Positions 56,764-64,000 of a stretch of 64,000 nt of DNA are shown piece by piece. The first letter of the stretch is position 1. Each line of letters opens with the position of its first letter. Under the pieces are notes generated by a model. The model did not search any database, was not told the origin of the DNA, and was given only the letters and a program-made list of their open reading frames with translations. The stretch comes from Pterois miles (lineage: Eukaryota; Chordata; Actinopteri; Perciformes; Scorpaenidae), in assembly GCA_947000775.1 (NCBI GenBank), contig CAMQGK010000242.1, positions 5,453,001-5,517,000 of the forward strand. Reading direction: 5' to 3'. The translations under genes were made by a program, and so were the position numbers.

Positions 56764-58690
56764 ACATAAGGAGGACATTAATGTATCTGGCAAGTCCTGA
56801 AAATGTTGATACTGAAGATATCTGTAAAAATGTTCACTGATGTGAAATTTCATTACTTTTTTTTTCTAAAATATTGGATTTGGCAATACAAGTGCTGCTC
56901 AAAGGAGCTACAGCATCATTCAACATTTTTATGGTTATGTTTATAGGCACTGCAGCACTTTATGGTTTGGGAAAGATAGTGGTCTTGTTGGTCGTGTTTA
57001 TCAAAACTTAACTGAAACCATAATCTATCTGTAACCAAAGTGCTTTTATTGCCATCTCATCTCATCCATTCAAGCTCTTCTTCAGACCATCAGTGTCATT
57101 GAGGTGCTGTAAGAGCTATTTTTTTCCAGGTTTCAAGAATTGTCATTATGCAAGCTTAACACAATTATAGCTGCATCAGTCTCAAATGGTGCATTGTGTT
57201 AAAAGACTCCACACATAAATAATAAATAAGACGAATGAGATAAAAGATCAGTGATAAATATAAGCAAAAGTGTAGATCTGAGCAACCACAGAAAGATGGC
57301 AAAAGCGATATGAATACAATAACAATAAAATACAACTAATGAGCAGCAGGGGTCCAGTAAAGGTGCAGTGTGGGCAGCACTGTGGAGATGTCTGAGTTCA
57401 GTGGTGCCACAGCTATTTCTGGATCTTTCGTCAGGACAGTGACATAATTTGTTGTTTGTTTCAGTTCCACTTTATGGATGGCTGTTTATTGCTGACACTT
57501 CCTTGGATTTTGTGGCCATAGCTGGTAAAAATGGACTGTTTGACTGGCTCATTCTCTGGGTTCCCTGTTTCCATAATAAAAGCTTTATATTGGTAAGAGT
57601 CTGGTTCACTTTGGGCCAAACTGCTCCACAATCCCACTGCTCTCTTTTCTGCTGTAGGACTGGATATCTCTCTCTGCTCCGCTCTGCAGGCCAAGCTTTT
57701 CTCATGGCATAAAAAGAGCTGGATGTTTTGGGGTTTTTTTTGCCTGACATGAGCATTTTGTGTTGATATTAATATTTGAGCAAATGTACAAACTGTACTG
57801 GAGGTAAAGCTGCTTCACACACAAACAGGACACAAACACCTGCTGACTGTACACATATAGACTTTTCAAACTAAAATATTTTGTGTCTGTTCTCTCTCCG
57901 CCTTATGCTCTCTCATTCTCTGTCTCACAGAGACAGTCATAAATGTCTCCTCTCTTCTGGAGCTGCAGATAAGACAGCGAGGTGTGATCAGTGAGACGCT
58001 TGCTGTTGGACACCATTAAGCCAAGGTCTTATCGCACCACCAAAATCCTTGTGGGTGACGTCCTGTGGCTTCCTCTCTCCCTCTCTGGGACTCTTCTCCC
58101 CTCTCTCTTTTTACTTATCTCTTCTGCTCTCTTGTTTTCAATGTGGTGCTGTCTAGTCTCACTGATAGGCTGTGCTTAGAACCGTCGTTACAGTATGCAC
58201 TTGAATGGAAATTGTATATTTCTGTTCTATATAACCAGAGGTTTACTGTGTTGGTGTGGTCCTGAGTGCTTGCAGTCTTCCATTGAATAAATCTTGAACA
58301 GTTTAGCTCACCATTGGCAGCTCTCTAGTATCTATTTTGTGCCTAAAATCTTCACAGTTCACTGGGCCACAGTTGTTTGCAACTCTTTTAATTGCAAGTG
58401 CTGGAAAGTGAAAACAACTCAACAACTGGAGTAAAATTAAAGGGCCAATAAAGAAGTAGAAACTACATCAAATACCTTTTCCTCATGGGCTATTTAGGAC
58501 TATTGTGCCCCAATGTGATTTTCTGATATTATATATTGTGTTATATATTGTGTTATATATTATAGCATTATTTACATAATTTGCATTTCATTCACTCTTT
58601 TAGTTCCATTTTACTTATATTTCTTTATGCCTATATAGGCAGCATATATATAAAGTATAATATAATGTTGTGTGTCCTCTACAGAGTCGA
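56241..58690. other. Gene-free stretch with (GT)n
   Basis: A (GT)n run of about 42 bases lies at 56720-56761. Open frames at 57449-57756 (both strands) do not resemble known proteins. Confidence 0.55.
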
Positions 58691-58697
58691 GGTCTTG

Positions 58698-58718
58698 TTT
58701 TTTTTTTTTTTTTTTTTT
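58698..58718. repeat. Oligo-T run
   Basis: Twenty-one consecutive T residues. Confidence 0.95.
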
Positions 58719-59975
58719 GCTGCAGCAACAACAGGCAGTGATGTCAGAGTGTTGACATCATACCAGCAGTAACTGTATCTATATAATATGTCACAGACAT
58801 GAAAAAAGTAAGGATTTATTTTCAAATCAACACTTCCTGCTTTCATGTCAAAATAAAAGCCCTCTAGCATCTTTTTTTCTGTAGACGTAACTCCTTTATT
58901 TGTTAACACAAGGCTTTTACTCTGAAATATTTGCTAGATAGTGTTGTAGAATATGCAGTGATTTGCATGGCTCATGAATGAATAAAGTAAGGAGTTTTAA
59001 TTGTGGATTATTACTATTATTTACAAACTATCATGTTTCTTGACCTTTTTCTGTCTAAAATTAAAATAAATGACATTTATAATGAAATTAATTGGCCATT
59101 ATGAAGGCATAGTCAATGTAGGAGAAAGGGCTGACAGCAGCAGCAGGTGTAGACGCCACACATGAGATATGCAGCCGTTCAGCGAGGCAGCCACCATGCA
59201 CTGCTGACGTTCCCTGTGTGGCCAGAATATAAGCCACATTAGTCCAGCACTGTTCATGGGGGCTTGATACCAACAGATTGTTCTCCAATTCTTCCAATTG
59301 TGTCGACAGGCTGTGAATGCAGCATTAGAGCAGTGTACTTCTTTGACCTTTGTTTCCATTTGAGGTGTCCTGTAGTACAACTTTAACACCCAACAGCCAT
59401 AAGGAGCTATGGCTATAACCACAGTGTGGTGAAAACACTGAAGCCATATGTCACATTCTGTGATCCAACATAAAAAAGCTAAATGTGTGTCATCCCTATG
59501 TTATCTTAATGCTGTAACTTTGTAAACAACTCCATTTGAAGGTTCACACCAATGCACAAGTCTAATATTAAAACCTCCATAGAATCTTTGATGTTTTAGA
59601 ACTAGCGTCAACCCATTTATAGTAACCTTATTAAGACCAAATGAGAGATGTTGCCCCCATTAGCAGAGTGGAAAACATAAACAACATAAATAAGCAGAAG
59701 TAAGTACAAATGGCAGCCGTGGCGTTTGGCCCCCATGAGCACACCATCTTTGTTTCACTCCCATGAACACAGCATATTATTGTGGCTAGCCGCTAATTAG
59801 ACACTGCTAATACTCTCATTCATCACTATCAGGGCAGCACACCACAGAGCCCATTACACCCTGGGCCGGCATGTGTTTGTGTGTTCATATATGTGCGCAA
59901 AAAGCAAGATGAGGTTAATGACCCTTGATAGTACACAGCTCATTTGTATCAGTGTGGTTTACGCACCTGTCTCCT

Positions 59976-60016
<41 letters not shown>

Positions 60017-60734
60017 ATCCACAAACACACATTATTCTACCAGTTACAAATTATTATTCAACTGCTGGAAGTTACAAGGCTGAATAAAACATGATGTGAG
60101 GTAAGCTTTTGTAATGTCTTTAGCTGTGATGCAGCAGACCAAAGTCAGCCCTTGATTACACTTCAAGGTTGTGCAAAAATCCGCCCACTGGGCTGCGTTT
60201 GATATGACAATACAGAGTAGAGAGCAGGGTGACATACTGATAGGAGAATTGTTGAGAGAAGTGAGGTGGAAAGCTGTGGAGCTGATGATACACCCAGACG
60301 GTGAGCAGCAGAGAGATTGGATGTGACTCTTAAGTGTCGGACACTCTGGGGAGAGTAAACTGGAGAACTGTGCGAGTCTCCTCCAGATTTCTCATCATGA
60401 AGTCCAATTAGTGCTTCCACTCTGCTGAAGTGGTAGGCAAGGTAGGACCGGTAAAATATCTCCCGTCAAAATTGATGTTGTAGCCAATTGGCTGAGGGTG
60501 ACTTTCATTTTCATTTAAGGGTTCAATGGGCTTGTAACTAAAAAGGTCACCACTTGTAATCCCCAGTCGCTGCTGGAGAACTCAGGATGAGAATGACTGA
60601 GTAATGATCTCCTCCGCTTTTAGAAACTATTGCCAAGAAAAGTGTTAACATTAACTGCTGCAGCAGAGCTGTTCTGTGCTTACAAGATGAAAGATGGACA
60701 GAGCATGTGCAAGGTGTGAATGCCCCAACTCAAT
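58719..60734. other. Gene-free stretch with (CA)n
   Basis: A (CA)n run lies at 59977-60010. Around 59100-59220 there is a possible strongly diverged relative of repeat F in reverse. No gene is supported. Confidence 0.5.
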
Positions 60735-61290
60735 CTGATGGGAAGGTGTATAAATACTACGATATTACAAGGGCATTCTGCGTGTCATGAGAATGCATCT
60801 TTGCCTTTTTGCATGTAATTTTTACACCAACAAAACTACGGTAACAGCTGAGTTATGTTTAGGCAACAAAACCACTTGGGTAGGCTGAGAAAAACCACCA
60901 TAGTTGGGCTTAAAATAAGTATGGAAACTACGTACAGAAGTATAGAAACGTGTCTAAATAACAAAACTCTTGGACACAAACAGCAGTCTCCTGGTCTAAA
61001 GTCTGTGTTTGTTGGACCCATCACCTCCCTCCATCAGCAGACTCCCTCACTTTTTATTCTGTGTTACTAGCTCTAAGCATAGCATAGTCACACAGACGTG
61101 TGTACATTGCAGTTAGTACAGACTACATGGTGTACTAACAGACTACATGGTGTACTTACAGAGTACATGGTGTACTTACAGACTACACGGTGTACAAATG
61201 ACACGGCAAAAGCAAGAACGGCGTTCTTATTGCATGCAAAATGACTTGTGATTACCATGTCATTCATACGCCATTAAATGCGACTGGGCT
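60735..61290 (+). repeat. Dispersed repeat family A, forward copy
   Basis: It runs 'gatgggaaggtgtataaata', 'ctgcgtgtcatgagaatgc', 'gagttatgtttaggcaacaa', 'tagttgggcttaaaataagt', 'gcagtctcctggtctaaagt', 'ctcactttttattctg', 'cttattgcatgcaaaatg'. It matches 11475-12065 in order and contains a private minisatellite. Confidence 0.85.
61121..61195. repeat. 20 bp minisatellite inside a family A copy
   Basis: The unit 'gactacatggtgtactaaca' and close variants are repeated 3.75 times with an exact 20-base period (61121, 61141, 61161, 61181). Other family A copies have a single 'ggatacatggcata' at this place. Confidence 0.95.
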
Positions 61291-62976
61291 GTCTGCTCAG
61301 TGCTGATACAAGGTAGAAGACGTACAGAGCAGCTGCAAGGTGTGACTAACCATTCTGACGCTAAGATGCCCTGAAAAGATTTAAGGGACAGTTCTCACCA
61401 TGGTAATATGGTTTAATTTGTTCAAATTACCTTCTCGGAGCACCTTGGTAGCCAAATGTTTACAGCGCATATGATAACCTCAATATCCCGCCCTTGGGAC
61501 CTTTGTTGCATGTCATGCCCCTCTCTCTTTCTCTCTCCTTTTCAGTCTACCTCTATGATGTTATCTGTCTAGTAAATGTGAAAAATCCCCCCAAAATAGG
61601 TAGCTTTTTGATGCTTTAACTTGAAATTGTGTGCATCATATTCTTGTAGCTCAAAATAAATCTGGTATTTTATCTAAAAAATATTTAAAGTTGGGGTAGG
61701 CAGTTTTCTGAAAAAGCAGATTTTGACTGAGATGAGCATGAGCACAGGCTTCATACACTTAGTACACATTCATTTCAAACATTGTTTGATTATGATTGTG
61801 ATTATGATCCCGTTATATAGTGGCAATTCTATGAGCATTACCATCTTCAAGGTTCTAGTGAGATACATAACCATGAACTTAAACTAAACATAACCATGAG
61901 CCTTTGACTATGGTTAGCAGAAGGCTAAACTATTAGCAACATATTCTGTCCATCTCTGAAACACTTTGCCGATATTGACACGTTTTATTGTGTTTATTGT
62001 CAGACTGTCTGTCATCCTTTTTTTAGAAGACACACTTTGCAGTGTAGGCTGCTGTTGCCAATGCTGAAATGGTAACCTTTCCTGCAGGATTTTCCACTAC
62101 TGAATCAGGCTTTCGCCATCTGAAGGGATGTGCACCCTGCCTGTCTAGCTTAGCTGTATTACTAGAGTAGCCAATCGGCATGCTCTCTTTCCGAAATGAC
62201 CTGTGATTGGCCAGAGTCTCCCGTCATGTGCAGCAGTGTAGTTTTCTCTCAGACCACTTGAATTACGATATGCTGAAAGGTTATTATGGTATTTCTGCAC
62301 AATGATGCAATAAAAGGCACCCAGCATTAAACAATGCTTAACTGCACAATGTGAAAACAGAAAGATGGAGCCAACGATAGAGTTCAGAGGTTAATAACCT
62401 GCAGTAAAGACGCTCCAAAGAAAAGTGTTATAATTACATGCCATTATGATAAAACTTGCTTGGCTACAAGAATATGGAAATTAATTGTTAATGAAAGGAC
62501 CTAATTATGGCACAAAAAAATGAATTACAGAAATGTTTAAGGCCTACTTAACACAATACAATGCAGAAATTAAAATCAGATTTCGAGCAGTGGAAACTGC
62601 AATTAGGCTGGACAGGTGGTTCTAAAAGTAGCGCTAAACATTGTGGTCAAAACTACATAATGAACCAGATGAGGGTCGTTAGCCTTCCTGTCATCCTTCA
62701 GCCAGCTCACAGCTGCACAATGAACTCCTATTCCTCACACTCTGCTGAGACTGCTGCCAAGTTTTCACTATTCTCACATTCCTACTCACATTTATTACCA
62801 TCACAGCTCAGCAGAATGTGGTCCATTATATCTCCTGTGTCTGTATGGATGTGTGTGTGTGCTCACAGCAGAGGGAGAGATGGGGGTAATGGCCCTTGCT
62901 AATGAACTTGTTTGTAACAGTGATGTGTTGTTCAACACCTATGCTTGACTGCTGCCACCGCCAGACCAGCAGCACG

Positions 62977-62977
<1 letters not shown>
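61291..62977. other. Gene-free stretch
   Basis: The part 61495-61560, with 'tgcatgtcatgcccctctct', resembles a known fish repeat fragment. The part 62425-62520 is AT-rich with several 'attaatt'-type motifs and no repeat signature, a weak conserved-noncoding-element candidate. There is no gene. Confidence 0.45.

Positions 62978-63030
<53 letters not shown>
62978..63030. repeat. (CA)n microsatellite
   Basis: About 53 bases of pure CA. Confidence 0.97.
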
Positions 63031-63036
<6 letters not shown>

Positions 63037-63254
63037 CAGTCAGAAAAACTTTGGCATTGTTCATACTTTTATTGATAAGGCCAGTTAGGTAGAAAGACTA
63101 GAAAGAGACCATGGTTTATAATCAATGGATTGAGTCTTTATAGACCCTGTATGGAGGGGAACCACCAAAGTTACCATACATATCTATCATGTTTTATTGC
63201 AATGCATCCAATAGTTGCTGAGACATTTCACTAAACAAGCTTCATAGTTATACC

Positions 63255-63420
63255 CACGATAATGCACTGTAATTCATATATGTCCCACAAAATGAGTTCA
63301 TACTGTATGTAATCCATGTAATTGTGCATGAGGAAATATAAGGAGGTGGATGGGTGAGTCAGAAAACACCAAACATTCGCTAAGAGACCAGTGTAACTTA
63401 AACCTACTGCAGAATATTTT
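63255..63420 (-). repeat. Dispersed repeat family A, uninterrupted fragment
   Basis: It reads 'gcactgtaattcatatatgt', 'cccacaaaatgagttcat', 'atgtaatccatgtaattgtg', 'gaggaaatataaggagg', the continuous form of the sequence split by the MITE at 55617. Confidence 0.75.
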
Positions 63421-63882
63421 TGGCGACAATGGTGAAAAATTCTCTAATAACCTTTCAGCATATCAAGTGTTCTCGGAGAAAACTAGACTTCTGCTCCTCC
63501 TCATGGATCTGTTTTCAGGCTTTAAAAAAATCTAGCCTTTGAGAGACTTTGGCCAATAACAGGTCATTTCAGAGAGAGAGAGAGCGTTCCTGTTGGCTGT
63601 GCTTCAGCTGCTACGTGGAGTTTGGTATTTCCTTAGCAGATCTCAACATGGCTGCCGGGTCACGAGTTCACAAGACAGCTGTGTCATAGACATCAGCTGG
63701 ACAGTCAGACTCTAGCTCAGCTCTAATTGGTTGTTTTCCTCTGGTCTGTGAAATATTGCAGATGCCTTTAAGAGCACCAGAGGACACAGAGGCCAATGAT
63801 TTTTTTTTTTTTTTTTGTAGATTACCTGTCTCATTCACTACTGTCAGGATGTAGCAACAGTTTTATAAAAAATAACTTTTTG
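63421..63882. other. Gene-free stretch
   Basis: There is no gene. An oligo-T run lies at about 63800-63816. Confidence 0.5.
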
Positions 63883-63905
63883 AAAAAAAAAAAAAAAAAA
63901 AAAAA

Positions 63906-63973
<68 letters not shown>
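63883..63973. repeat. Poly-A followed by (TA)n
   Basis: Twenty-seven A residues (63883-63909) run directly into about 64 bases of TA. Confidence 0.97.
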
Positions 63974-63975
<2 letters not shown>

Positions 63976-64000
63976 TTCAATTCTACCTAATGCACCTTTT

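Noticed and set aside
26239..60010. Shared 'tcctgacacacacac' flanks of two CA arrays (26.23 and 59.97 kb)
   Set aside because: The shared flank is only about ten bases beyond the microsatellite and is not enough to claim common origin.
1..64000. A new defence, secondary-metabolite or other multigene system
   Set aside because: There are no clustered genes. The window is vertebrate noncoding DNA with decayed transposons, and nothing supports such a system.

Overview
The window looks like ordinary nuclear DNA of a teleost fish, from an intergenic or intronic region. The evidence is a decayed Tc1-like transposon, Rex1-like non-LTR retrotransposon remnants, two kinds of tRNA-derived SINE, many (CA)n/(GT)n microsatellites and several dispersed repeats of a style common in fish. 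It is not a dense gene region: I find no complete protein-coding gene, no rRNA or genuine tRNA gene, no CRISPR array and no operon-like structure. The longest open frames are low-complexity artefacts (polypurine tract, GTGA array). Three short stretches could be exons of genes lying mostly outside the window: two related acceptor-led segments on the + strand near 10.34 and 14.69 kb, and a segment encoding a membrane span on the - strand near 45.2-45.45 kb.

Layout. 0-9 kb: microsatellites, one SINE (5.57-5.89 kb), a 750 bp polypurine tract, a repeat rich in CCTAAC, and a 410 bp GTGA array with a higher-order period. 9-17 kb: mostly unique sequence, two copies of one dispersed repeat (D), a long copy of the commonest family (A), and the paired exon-like segments. 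17-29.6 kb: three LINE remnants, copy 1 of a 1.1 kb element (X) carrying a telomere-like array, a SINE caught inside a duplicated segment, and a local mosaic duplication. 29.6-38 kb: a fold-back element at 33.2-34.0 kb and a dead Tc1 copy at 36.8-37.7 kb. 38-50.4 kb: a second copy of the same SINE, the membrane-span candidate, and copy 2 of element X in opposite orientation. 50.4-64 kb: a ~115 bp tandem array, a SINE insertion whose body is an abnormal G-rich sequence, more family A copies, one of them interrupted by a Tc1-type MITE, and terminal microsatellites.

The best-supported observations come from comparing copies within the window. An empty site and a filled site fix the ends of one SINE. 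Two copies of element X show a telomere-like array present in one and absent from the other. Uninterrupted family A copies show where a MITE landed. A 20 bp minisatellite has grown inside one family A copy. The window shows transposon accumulation and decay; I see no evidence of a new functional system. Family names come from recognition by eye and would need a repeat-library search to confirm.
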